Assembly (NCBI GenBank): GCA_020851655.1
Contig: JADZCI010000097.1
Span: 1 to 32,764 of the forward strand
Length of the DNA stretch: 32,764 nt
DNA from: Bryobacterales bacterium
GTDB taxonomy: Bacteria > Acidobacteriota > Terriglobia > Bryobacterales > Bryobacteraceae
Direction: 5' to 3'
A program made the translations under genes and the position numbers. Positions within the stretch are counted from its first letter, which is position 1. Each line of letters opens with the position of its first letter. Positions 8,301 to 16,408 of this stretch are shown here, one piece after another. Below the pieces are notes generated by a model that saw only the letters and a list, made by a program, of their open reading frames with translations, ran no database searches and was not told the origin of the DNA.

Positions 8301-8916
8301 CGCCTCGGCGCCGAAGTGGCTGGATGCCATCGCCGGAGGCTGGCAGCTCTCGTGGCAGATGTTTGCCAAGTCGGGGACCGGATTCTCGCCGTTTTGGATC
8401 TGCGACAACTGTGATCCGATCATGCCCGGAAACGTAGCGTCTGGCTCCCTGGACGCCACCGGAGGCTTCTACGGGACCACCTTCCGCCCGGTGGTCACCG
8501 GCGATCCAAACGTTCAGAGGGGCGACCGGATTTGGAACCCGGAGGCATTTGGTCTCATGCCGCTCGGCGCGGACCTGTTCAGCAATCCGAAGGTCGCGGT
8601 GCGAAACCTGCTCAGCGGCCCGGGAACGTATGGTTTGAACGCCGGGATTCGCAAGTCCTTCCTGTTTGGCGAGCGGCTGCGGCTGGAGGTGGGAGCGGAT
8701 ATGAACAACATCCTGAACCACCCCCTGAAATCGCCGGACAACTACGATATTGGTTCGCTCGGCAATTTCACATTGAAGGTCAATCCAGCGACCCTCAGAC
8801 CGGAGATCCAAGACGTTCAACCCAATCCGGACTTCGGCCGTCTGATTACCAGCTACCAGCAGGAAGGCGTGGATAGCCGCAGAACGATTCGGCTGCGGGC
8901 CCGCCTGACTTTCTGA
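5314..8916 (+). CDS. Oar-like TonB-dependent receptor
   Basis: A 1200-residue outer-membrane protein. A Sec signal peptide (about 1-22, ending LLWGQG) is followed by a carboxypeptidase-regulatory-like beta-sandwich (about 27-112: IRGTVTDPTGSVVPNATV through RIDGRLEVG). Next is a plug domain (about 113-240) with TVLPRDSRDYLSF and a SFSVDGQRTNGG segment. A long beta-barrel follows, with typical strands such as FIQDDFKVHPRLTLNLGLRY and FAPRVGVAWRVT, and the protein ends in aromatic RLRARLTF, as expected for barrel assembly. Such receptors, first known from Oar of Myxococcus, are expanded in soil Acidobacteria and are thought to import oligomeric nutrients through TonB energy; the ligand here is unknown. 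The gene is intact, unlike the convergent homolog at 8980-12434. The start is fixed by AGGAGG 5 nt upstream. Confidence 0.92.
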   Translation: MRHLLMLIVCSGLPSCGLLWGQGTDLATIRGTVTDPTGSVVPNATVTITDLGTLAARAITTNMAGEYEASGLKSGTYKVAFAMSGFNTLEINNVLLRPSETARIDGRLEVGRTSESVVVREDAPVVQTDNPTVSETLTNQQVTVLPRDSRDYLSFLYLNPNVTQSASSGSFKFIGSQSYGASFSVDGQRTNGGVFGQPTSSQPSLESLGELTVLSSTFTAEYAGIANIRVTTRRGTSEYHGSLFYDNKNSALAAWDIRDKQALADFVPSPARPNYPNPYFNLNEFGGSFGGPIPGVRKTYFFAAYERQFLNSPVYVRNTRLPHPSLLAGDFTKVNDSIKPAVPASIVLTPEEIAQNTLNGLGRQFTVIPQRLMNPSVAKLVQMYFPPASTSAAINPGNGRLVDFATNQPGTSRRNLGTLRVDHDFSEKDRLYGVYNVQTRTFANAFVASPFTPLGLTRNDQRNDTLSISEIHMFTPTLINEARGGFNRVPLLRHSNTTLRGFLQSVGFDDSDIKAWGDVITPSALDTFGHPAINIGSAFQGLGNGGRNTYRPLDQNLITFGNTLTWIHGKHSLKAGADWVRNAAQDGFTSGRGNPRGLVNYSGAGTDPLARFIMGLPANTVSFVNQFRPPMDVHNWEQGYFIQDDFKVHPRLTLNLGLRYEIVTPFTENNDLMVNFDPLYVGAGGKKGQFVVPSQRTLQYVDPRFLAYGVTTAGSIGVPRPLVRTDYGNFAPRVGVAWRVTDKMAVRGGYGMFYPTSAAQGIRDPLATNSFQVGLTKNANTAPLLGWPGFSHGFSPMSGGTVNALSGIISGNWVPFNLRQPRIHQFNVTVEREIGWQTGVRVSYLGTVMQRLISGVDYNMISPSDIGMATTTGDGVTPCTPDDGDCDYSAADLARLPYPGLGSYLTAFQNFGHGRSHAFQTEVNRRFSNGVTFNASYTYLDQKSTSPDTGNASLGGTAYNQFDPSSDYGMDAFTSRHRFVTYGIVQAPFGHGMTYGASAPKWLDAIAGGWQLSWQMFAKSGTGFSPFWICDNCDPIMPGNVASGSLDATGGFYGTTFRPVVTGDPNVQRGDRIWNPEAFGLMPLGADLFSNPKVAVRNLLSGPGTYGLNAGIRKSFLFGERLRLEVGADMNNILNHPLKSPDNYDIGSLGNFTLKVNPATLRPEIQDVQPNPDFGRLITSYQQEGVDSRRTIRLRARLTF

Positions 8917-8930
8917 CAGGCGGGATGGAA

Positions 8931-8970
8931 AGGAAGAAGGCGCGTGGCTTTGGGAACGCGCCTTCTTCCT
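8931..8970. terminator. Bidirectional terminator-like hairpin between convergent receptors
   Basis: A perfect 14-bp inverted repeat (8931-8944 and 8957-8970, AGGAAGAAGGCGCG and its complement) with a 12-nt loop fills most of the 63-bp gap between the two convergent receptor genes. It can fold on either strand. No long U-tract follows on either side, so it may stop RNA polymerase with a factor or protect both 3' ends. Confidence 0.75.
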
Positions 8971-8979
8971 GTGCTCCGG

Positions 8980-11900
8980 TCAAAAGTAGTACTTGAAGCC
9001 GAGCTGGACGTTGCGGGCGCTGACCTTCGTCCCCGTGATCTGGCCGAAACTCGTCGAGCCGAAGCTGCCGTTGGGGTCGGAGAAGATCGGGTGATTGAAG
9101 GCGTTCTGCGCTTCCAGCCGGAATTCGAAACGCTGCTGTTCGGTGACTCGGAAGCTCTTCAGCAAGGCCGCATCGAAGGTCTTGATGCCCGGACCGCGGA
9201 AGTTGAGGTTGCGCGGGGCGGAGCCAGGGACGTCGATGGGCGGCTTGGCGAATGCGGCCGGATTGAACCAGTTGTTCAGCCGGTCCTGAACCCTGCCGCT
9301 GGTCGACGGATCGCCGGTCAGGTTGGGGCGCTGCGTGCCGTCCCAAATCTGGCCGCCGGATTGGGTGACCTGAAGAGGCATGCCCGATTGCATGTTGGCC
9401 ATGCCGCTGATTTCCCACCCGCCGCAGATCAGGTCCGTCGCCTTATTCCAATTCGAGCCGAAGGCGCGACCCTTGCCGAACGGAAGCTGCCAGTCGCCGG
9501 TGATGACGACGCGATGCGTAATGTCATGGGAGGACAGCGCGCGCTCGTTCCGGAGGTTCCAGATGTTCTGAAGCGAGGAGTTCCCGCCCAGCCATCCGTA
9601 GTTGCCGGAGCCATAGGAGGCGTCGTCGATCATCTTGCCCCAGGTGTAGTGGGTCATGACCGTCACGCCCTTGGAGAAGCGCTTTTCCCACTTCAACTGC
9701 ATGGCGTGATAGTTGGAGTCGGCGCGCGGCGGTTCCGCGGTGCCAACGCTGGTTCCGTCGAACTGGGGCATGGGCCGGAGCAGGCGGTACAACTGGACCG
9801 TCTGGCGGTTCAGGTTGGTCGCCTTCGGATCGGTGATCAGGCCGTAGAACGGGTTCGGGACCGCCGAGGTAAGCGCCGAGCGGCCCATCGGCCAATACTG
9901 GGGCGCGAGCGGCGACAGAGTGGTGACGGGCAGGAAGAGGTGAGTGCCGCGGCTGCCGGTGTAATTGACTTCAAACACCGACTGCCAGGGCAACTCGTGC
10001 TGGATCGAGAGGTTCCACGAATGATACTCGGGGTTGCGGCTGTTGGAGCCGAGGATTGTGCCGGCTCCGAGACCGATGAACGTGGAGTCTCCCAGGGCGC
10101 TGCCAGGAGGCAGCAGCATGCCGTCCGGGTAGGGGTTGTTGAGCCGGGCGTAGAGCGTGGCATGGGAGTCGAGCGACGGATTGGACGTGGAGTTGACGTT
10201 GAAGCCCGCGCCCGTATGTCCGAACACCGTCGCGCGGCTCAACTGGTAAAACAGGCCGTAGCCGCCGCGCACGGCTGTCTTGGGTGTCACGGCATAGGCG
10301 AAGCCGACGCGCGGCTGCCAGTTGTTCATGTCCTTGTTGAAGGGGGAACGCTTGTCGGCGTTGTTGAACTTGATGACGCCGCGCGTGTCATAACCCGTGA
10401 CCTTGATGGGTGATTGGGCGCTTAGGTCCCAGTAGCTCTGGCGGTTTTCGGTCTCCCAACGCGGCACGTCGAAGTCGTAGCGGAGACCGAGGTTGATGGT
10501 CAGCTTGCTGGTGACCCTCCAGTCGTCCTGGAAGTAGAAACCCCAGTAAGCCGACCGGGTAAACACTTTGGGATCGATGTGGAACTGGTTTCCCGTCCAC
10601 CAGCCGATCAACATGCTTGCCGCGCCGTTGCCTTCGTTGCCGGGGCAGGAGAAGCGGTCCTTGCAGGTGACGCCCCGGCCGAAAGAATATTGCCCGGAAG
10701 GATATCAGGCTGCGCATAGTCGAGGAAGTTGAAGCGAGTCTCGCCGCCAGCCTTGATGTTGTGACCGCCGAGGATCTTGGTGTATGACCCGGAGACGTGA
10801 TGTACGCCTTCCTGCCGGTCCATGATCAGCCAGCCTTCGGTGCCGATGTCGGTGTAGCCCTCGGGCGCGATAGTCGGGAACACCTTGAACGTGGCTTGAT
10901 CCAGCATGTACTTCGGGAAGCCCAACTGCGTGAGGTCGAAGCTCTGCATTGGATTCCGCGCGTAGGTCGAGTAGGTGAAGCCGTAACGGAACGTGAAGAT
11001 CGATGTCGCGCTCTGGAGCCGGGTATAGTCGGCCACCATGGCGTGCGAACTCCCGCTGTTCGGCCCGTCGTTATATGTGTAAGCCGGCGCCAACTGTTCT
11101 CCGAAGAGGTTTACCGGAGTGCCTTGGTTCTTCTGGTAGCTGTACCGCCCGGAGAGGCGGTCGTTGGACGTGAAGTTGTGGTCGCCCTTGGCGTTCAACT
11201 GGTGGCTCGATGACTGGTTGACGCCTTCCTTGAACCAGTTGTTGGTCTCAGTAAACGGACTGCCCGGCTGATTCGGCGTTGGGAAGTATGCCAGCGCTTT
11301 GAGGGCGACCGGGTCCATCATCCCTTTCGGAACGAGGTTGCCGGCAAATGGCCGGCGCTCGATGTTGCCGCCGGCGTTGGTGAACGTGTCAAACGGGTTG
11401 TAGATCGTCATCAACTGGCCGGAGCCGTTGAACGTCTTGGAAAAATCGCCATCCCTTTGCAGCAACGTCGGGAAACTGTAGGTCTGAGAGAACGGGCTCT
11501 TGGACCGCGTGTACTCGTAGGTGCCGAAGAAGAATGTCTTGTTCTTAATGACAGGACCGCCCAACACGCCGCCGAGTTGATCGCGGCGGAAGTACGGGCG
11601 GGGGCTCCTGTTCCGGTTCGAGAACCAGCTATTGGCGTTCAAGTCGGCATGACGCAGGAAGTAATAGCCGGTGCCATGAAAGTCGTTGGTGCCCGACTTG
11701 GTGACCATGTTCACGACCGCTCCGCCGGTCTGGCCGTACTCGGCGCTAAAAAAGTTGGTCTGCATCTTGAATTCCTGCACCGCGTCGATGGACGGCGAAA
11801 ACTTCAAGTCGGTGATGCCGGAGTTCTGTTCGACGGTGACGACTGTGACGCCGTCCAACAGGACGTCCGAGGTCGAGTTGCGCGAACCGTTGGCCACGAA

Positions 11901-12434
11901 ATTGGTGCTGGCGTCCGCTCCGGGGTTGCGCCCTCCGGAGCCCACCACTCCAGGGGTCAGATACGTGAGGCTCATCGCGTTGCGCGCGATATTGGGCAAC
12001 GAAATGATGTACTTGTTTTCGATAACCTGTCCGAGATTGGATTGCGTGGTGTTGACCAGGGCGGCCGCCCCTTCAACCTCGACGCTGGTCGCGATGTCGC
12101 CCACCTGAAGTTGAGCGTCCACCGTTGCTTGCTGCTGAACGACGAGCGTGATTCTGCCGCTAATGAACTTCTTGAAGCCGGGTGCTTCCACGGTGATGAT
12201 GTAGGTGCTCGGCTGCAGAGCCGAAACCACATAACGGCCAGCCTCATCAGAGACGGTCGAGTGTGTGGTGCCGCGGCCGGCATCGGTCGCGGTCACTTTG
12301 GCCGCCGCGATGGCGCCGCCGCTGGGGTCGCCGACGGTTCCGCGAATGCTGGCGGTGAAGGACTGGGCGGAAAGCCCAGCCGCCAGAAGAACGAACAACA
12401 GCGCGATCAGAATCGGCCGAAGACGCAGGTTCAT
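8980..12434 (-). pseudogene. Oar-like TonB-dependent receptor split by a single-base frameshift
   Basis: A second receptor of the same architecture, read in two frames. The first part (12434 to about 10673, MNLRLRPILIALL onward) has a signal peptide, a carboxypeptidase-regulatory-like domain (IRGTVGDPSGGAIAAAKV) and a plug (LLDGVTVVTVEQNSG). The second part (about 10673 to 8980, including MLIGWWTGNQF) holds the rest of the barrel, ending NVQLGFKYYF. Both parts are well conserved with no other stop. Adding one C to the CCCC run at 10673-10676 on the plus strand (G on the coding strand) joins them smoothly, reading LSAGGVTCKDRFSCPGNEG, and gives about 1151 residues. No slippery heptamer is present, so this is either a sequencing or assembly error in a homopolymer or a recent mutation. 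The start ATG at 12434 has a GGGAGG site about 9 nt upstream. Confidence 0.85.
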
Positions 12435-12470
12435 ACTGAACTAACCTCCCTAACCTGAATACATTAGACA

Positions 12471-12486
12471 CAGATCAGAAGATCTG
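12471..12486 (-). other. Small palindromic stem-loop in receptor leader
   Basis: CAGATC and GATCTG form a 6-bp stem with a 4-nt loop, 36 nt before the receptor ATG at 12434. It lies downstream of the predicted promoter, so it would be part of the mRNA leader. A regulatory role is possible but unproven. Confidence 0.4.
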
Positions 12487-12499
12487 AAACTCTCCAGAG

Positions 12500-12528
12500 A
12501 TCATTTCATGGGTTGCTGTCTAAGTCAA
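12500..12528 (-). promoter_or_regulatory. Predicted sigma-70 promoter of the second receptor gene
   Basis: On the minus strand, TTGACT (12528-12523, -35, 5 of 6 consensus bases) is followed after exactly 17 nt by AATGAT (12505-12500, -10, 4 of 6). Transcription would start near 12493, about 60 nt before the ATG at 12434. It is the best promoter match noticed in the window. Confidence 0.5.
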
Positions 12529-12704
12529 GAATGAAGAGCGCTTGCAGTTCAGTCATACTCGCGCCCCCACCGGCTTGCTCTGTGGCTCTGGAGAGGGATA
12601 GAGTGTTCCTTGGTCCCAGCGCTTGCTGAAGAACCTTGCCGGTGGCTGCTTCCTTGCGGCCGCGGCTCGGCAGGCTGCAATTCGAGGATCGAAGGACGAA
12701 ACGA

Positions 12705-13856
12705 ATGCGAAAACTGAAAGCAGCAGTCATTGGAGCCGGATTTATGGGGCGGACGCACGTGGAGGCGATTCGCCGGCTCGGCAGTGTGGACGTGGTCGCT
12801 GTGGTGGCCGCCACCGAGGAGGAAGCGCAGGGGTTTGCCAGCAAGGCCGGAATCGACTTTGCAACAGCCGATGTGGATGCCGTGCTGGCCAACAAGGAGA
12901 TCGACGGCGTTCATATCTGTACGCCGAATAACACGCACGCACCCATTTCGCTGAAGGCGCTCGAAGCGGGCAAGCATGTCCTGTGCGAGAAACCCCTGTC
13001 GCTATCGGCCGCCGAAGCAGCCACAATGCTGGACCTCGCCGAGAAGAAGGGGCTTTGCCACGCCACAAACCATAACCTCCGCTACTATCCAGCCGTCCAG
13101 CAGCTTCGCCGCATGATCGAGGCGGGTGAGTTGGGTGAAATCCTGGTCGTCCAGGGCACCTACTCCCAGGACTGGCTGCTTTACGACACGGACTTCAACT
13201 GGCGGATTCTTCGTTCCGCCAACGGACCGCTGCGGGTTGTTGGCGATATCGGTTCGCACTGGATGGATATGATCCAGCACGTGACTGGCCTGCCCATCAC
13301 TTCACTCTGCGCCGACCTGAGCATCATCCACAAGGTCCGTAAGCAGCCGAAGGTGGCGATTCAGACCTTTGCCGGCAAGACGCTCAAGCCGGAAGACTAC
13401 ACCGAGGTTCCCATCGACACCGAAGATTTCGGCATGGTGCTGTTGCACATGGGCGACCGGTGCCGTGGCGCCTACACTGTCAGCCAGGTGAGCGCTGGTT
13501 GCAAGAACCGGTTCGAAATCGCTGTCTTCGGGACCAAGTGCGGGGCCAGTTGGAATCAGGAGCGTCCCGACGAGTTATGGATCGGGCATCGCAACGAGCC
13601 CAACCGCCTGATACTCAAAGATCCGTCGTTGCTGTACCCTGCCGCGGCATCGTATGCCGATTTTCCGGGCGGGCACAGCGAAGGGTACGACGACACGCAC
13701 AAGATGCTGTTCCGGCGCTTCTGGGCCAGAGTCGCCGACCGGAACCAACCGGTCGAGTATCCGACTTTTGCCGATGGATTGCGGGGCATGCGCCTGCTCG
13801 AAAAGGTGATCGAGAGCAACGCAAAGAGGGGCTGGGTCGACTGCGCGCCCCAGTAA
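12705..13856 (+). CDS. Gfo/Idh/MocA family oxidoreductase, cytoplasmic
   Basis: A 383-residue NAD(P)-dependent oxidoreductase. The dinucleotide-binding motif GAGFMG is at residues 10-15, CEKPLS at 94-99 supplies the catalytic Lys, and GDIGSHWMDM carries the usual His/Asp active-site pair. The alpha/beta C-terminal domain is complete. No signal peptide is present, unlike the Tat-exported paralog at 1775. The open frame reaches back to 12636, but the Rossmann fold begins at MRKLKAAVIG. AAGGA 8 nt before the ATG at 12705 supports that start. It probably oxidises a sugar or inositol derivative; the substrate is not identifiable. Its neighbours are a divergent receptor gene and a convergent protease gene 12 nt beyond its stop, so it appears to be a single-gene unit. 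Confidence 0.92.
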   Translation: MRKLKAAVIGAGFMGRTHVEAIRRLGSVDVVAVVAATEEEAQGFASKAGIDFATADVDAVLANKEIDGVHICTPNNTHAPISLKALEAGKHVLCEKPLSLSAAEAATMLDLAEKKGLCHATNHNLRYYPAVQQLRRMIEAGELGEILVVQGTYSQDWLLYDTDFNWRILRSANGPLRVVGDIGSHWMDMIQHVTGLPITSLCADLSIIHKVRKQPKVAIQTFAGKTLKPEDYTEVPIDTEDFGMVLLHMGDRCRGAYTVSQVSAGCKNRFEIAVFGTKCGASWNQERPDELWIGHRNEPNRLILKDPSLLYPAAASYADFPGGHSEGYDDTHKMLFRRFWARVADRNQPVEYPTFADGLRGMRLLEKVIESNAKRGWVDCAPQ

Positions 13857-13868
13857 GCCAACGCAAGT

Positions 13869-16286
13869 TTATCGTCCAATGATGGTGACGTCCCGGACGA
13901 CGCCGCCAGCTTGGATGCGAAACGTATTGACGGCGGACAGGAAGTCGAGTGTCACGTCGAGCCCGAACAGGCCGGGCACATCGCTGTCGTAGGAAACCAC
14001 CTTGTTAACCGATCCCCCTCCGGAGGCGACGGTTGCTTCCGGCGCCACTGAGGGCAGCGCAACGCCAGATGAATCTGTGACACGGAACAGGACCGCTTCA
14101 GAAAGAAACGATCCGCGCTGTGCGGAGGTCTTGGCGTCCAGGATCGTGATTTGAGCCGGCGTCGACGTCACCGCGTACCAGAAAGGAACGCGGACAGAGC
14201 CGCCGGTGGTGGAAGTTGCGATCACGAACCCCTGGTGCGGACCAGGCGCGAGACCCGTGGCGCTCCATTGCAGGGGTACTTCTACGGACGCGCCGGGCGC
14301 AGCGTCCACGGTGGACGTTGCGATCAGCGGGACGATGCCCGTCTCGTCCGATGCGGCTGTAATCGTGAAGGTGTCCTGTTGCGCGCTGATGTTGGTCAGC
14401 GTCAGGGTTTGGGTGGCGTTCAAGTCAGCGCCTCCGGCGCCCAGCGCAAAGGACACCGGACGCGCCGTCAGGGGTGAGTGCAGCGCTGCCAGGGCATCAA
14501 CCGCTCCCGCGCCGGATTGCTGGACACCGGGTTTGCCGCCGGTGAGCGTCCGGGCATCGGCCGCCGTGTTGATGATCAAAGAGCGGTACTGATCGACGCT
14601 CAACCCGGGGCGCGCGGACTTGACCACGGCCGCGATGCCGGCGACCACAGGAGTGGAAAAGCTGGTGCCATCGGCGAGAATGTAACCGGAAGGATCGTAC
14701 ATGACGCTGCCGGAGTCGAGAGTCTCCGTGGCGGTATAGAAGTTCTGCCCGACGGCGACCACATCGGGCTTGATCGAGAGATCGACATTGGGGCCGGCGG
14801 CCGAAAAATCGGTGAGCCTCAAGTCCGGCGTGGGTATCGGCGCCAATTCAAAATGGAGTGTCCCGTCGGGCGTGGCCCCGCCGGCCAGTGCTTGCTTGAT
14901 CGCCGTCCCGTCGGCGTTGCTCACCATTTCAGCCGGAAGCGTGGCGAATCCAACACTCATGTAGATCGGGCTGGGGGAGTCGGCGGCCGCATAGACAACA
15001 GCGCCAACCGCGCCCGCATTCTGCGCGTTGTTCAGCTTGGTTTCAAAAGCGCAGGCGCCGCGCAGAATCAGGGCCACTTTTCCGGTCAGGCTGCCGGCCT
15101 GAAGCGCTGAGCATGCCCTGCCGTCGCTATCGAGCGCCGAGACGTCGGAGATGGGCCCAGTGACGCCCGCCGCGGGTTGCGGCCCGTTTCCGGGATAGGC
15201 CGGAAACGTCGTCAGCCCCGACACCTCCACTCCGGTGGCGAAGGTGCGCTGGTTTGAGGTGGCGCCAACGGTAATGGCTGACGGCGCGGTGGCGGGCGAG
15301 GAAATCGTGTTCAGATCGTTGCCGTTGTTGCCGGCGGCCACGACGACGATGACACCCGCCCGAACGGCGCGTTCAAGCGCCTCCACTTCGAGATCGTCAG
15401 CCAGGCGTGGCGCAAGGTCGCTTCCGAGACTGAGACTGATGATGTCCATGCCGTCTGAGACCGCATCGTCGATGGCCTTGATGATCGCCGACTCGGTGGA
15501 GTAGCTATTCCATCCAGGGGTTCCGAAGACTTTGTAATTGCCCAGGTAGGCGGCCGGCGCCATGCCGCTGATGCGCGCCAGTGGCGCCGCCGTGGGGACG
15601 CCGGCCACCGCGGTTCCCAGCGCGGTGCCATGGCCGACGTGATCCCGCGGGGTGATGTCGGGATCCGGATAGCGCAACAAGTAGACATAGCTGCGCGCGG
15701 CGATGATCTTGCTATTGGTGTACATCGAATCGGACTGGACGCCGACCTTTGGATACCCGTCCGGCACTGTGAGCGTGGCCTGAAATGCGGGATGGCTGTC
15801 TTCCATGCCGGTATCGATCACGCCCACTTTGATCCCGGCGCCGCTGTTGGCTTCTCCCAACTCTTTCCATGCTTGATCCACTTTGTGGACCACCGCCGTC
15901 CGGTCCAACAGCAACTTGACCTGGCGCTCGGGGAGCACACGCTTAACGCCAGGGAGATTCGCCAGGCGTTGGGCGCCGGCTTCGGACGCCTCAACGAACA
16001 TCGCGTTCGCCACCGTATTGACGGTTCCCAGGACGCGGCTGCCGCCAGCCTCCACCGACGACCGGAAGCGCCTTTGCTCGTCCATCAGCCGGGCGCGATG
16101 CTGCCCGGCGCGCTGGCTTTCCAAACCGGCGCCCATGCGCGCTGGTTCGCTGGAACGGGCTACATACTCGGCCACTGGCTCAGTGGAAAATTCCACAATG
16201 TAGCGCCCCGGAATCGTTTGGGCTGGTAGGAAGGAAACTGCGGAAAAAAACGCAACAGAAAGATATAGATAACGATCGTGTGCCAT
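13869..16286 (-). CDS. Secreted subtilisin-like serine protease (S8) with PA domain
   Basis: An 805-residue exported protease. The signal peptide is about 1-22 (hydrophobic, ending FLPAQ). A propeptide of the inhibitor I9 type follows (GRYIVEFSTEP, about 27-125). The S8 domain has Asp158 in VIDTGMEDSHP, His219 in VGHGTALGTAVAG, the oxyanion Asn320 in VVAAGNNGND and Ser542 in DGTSFSTPVVAG. A protease-associated domain is inserted at about 380-470 (LTGKVALILRGACAFETKL). The C-terminus (about 600-805) is made of beta-sandwich segments that may help anchoring or substrate binding. The usual HGTHVAG motif reads HGTALGTAVAG, but the catalytic His is kept. The gene lies 122 nt downstream of a two-component system on the same strand and may belong to its regulon. 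Confidence 0.92.
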   Translation of the reverse strand: MAHDRYLYLSVAFFSAVSFLPAQTIPGRYIVEFSTEPVAEYVARSSEPARMGAGLESQRAGQHRARLMDEQRRFRSSVEAGGSRVLGTVNTVANAMFVEASEAGAQRLANLPGVKRVLPERQVKLLLDRTAVVHKVDQAWKELGEANSGAGIKVGVIDTGMEDSHPAFQATLTVPDGYPKVGVQSDSMYTNSKIIAARSYVYLLRYPDPDITPRDHVGHGTALGTAVAGVPTAAPLARISGMAPAAYLGNYKVFGTPGWNSYSTESAIIKAIDDAVSDGMDIISLSLGSDLAPRLADDLEVEALERAVRAGVIVVVAAGNNGNDLNTISSPATAPSAITVGATSNQRTFATGVEVSGLTTFPAYPGNGPQPAAGVTGPISDVSALDSDGRACSALQAGSLTGKVALILRGACAFETKLNNAQNAGAVGAVVYAAADSPSPIYMSVGFATLPAEMVSNADGTAIKQALAGGATPDGTLHFELAPIPTPDLRLTDFSAAGPNVDLSIKPDVVAVGQNFYTATETLDSGSVMYDPSGYILADGTSFSTPVVAGIAAVVKSARPGLSVDQYRSLIINTAADARTLTGGKPGVQQSGAGAVDALAALHSPLTARPVSFALGAGGADLNATQTLTLTNISAQQDTFTITAASDETGIVPLIATSTVDAAPGASVEVPLQWSATGLAPGPHQGFVIATSTTGGSVRVPFWYAVTSTPAQITILDAKTSAQRGSFLSEAVLFRVTDSSGVALPSVAPEATVASGGGSVNKVVSYDSDVPGLFGLDVTLDFLSAVNTFRIQAGGVVRDVTIIGR

Positions 16287-16356
16287 TCGTATTGCCTGCC
16301 ATGGACTACCTTGTCAGACGGCTTTCGACCCGGGCAAGGTGACAGCTTTCTTCAGG

Positions 16357-16393
16357 GTACTCGTAACATCAGGTAAGCGGGAGAGTACGTAAC
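16357..16393 (-). promoter_or_regulatory. Pair of direct repeats upstream of the protease gene
   Basis: On the minus strand GTTACGTAC (16393-16385) is repeated as GTTACGAGTAC (16367-16357), with starts 26 nt apart, in the gap between the kinase stop and the protease start. It could be a binding site for the neighbouring OmpR-type regulator. The similarity is short and could be chance. Confidence 0.25.
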
Positions 16394-16408
16394 CCTTAGA
16401 TAGGTACT

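Noticed and set aside
8944-10413. 489-residue open frame on the plus strand opposite the second receptor
   Set aside because: It is a GC-driven shadow of the receptor barrel; composition is rich in Gly, Arg and Val with no motif.
10608-10708. Programmed -1 ribosomal frameshift in the second receptor gene
   Set aside because: The second half is in the -1 frame, but no X XXY YYZ heptamer occurs in the overlap, and a single-base homopolymer change explains the shift better.
11457-12458. 333-residue plus-strand open frame opposite the receptor N-terminal half
   Set aside because: It is antisense to a clear signal peptide, regulatory-like domain and plug; no motif of its own.
12537-12626. Direct repeat AGCGCTTGC at 12537 and 12618
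   Set aside because: Only 9 bases with a palindromic core and differing flanks; likely chance at this GC content.
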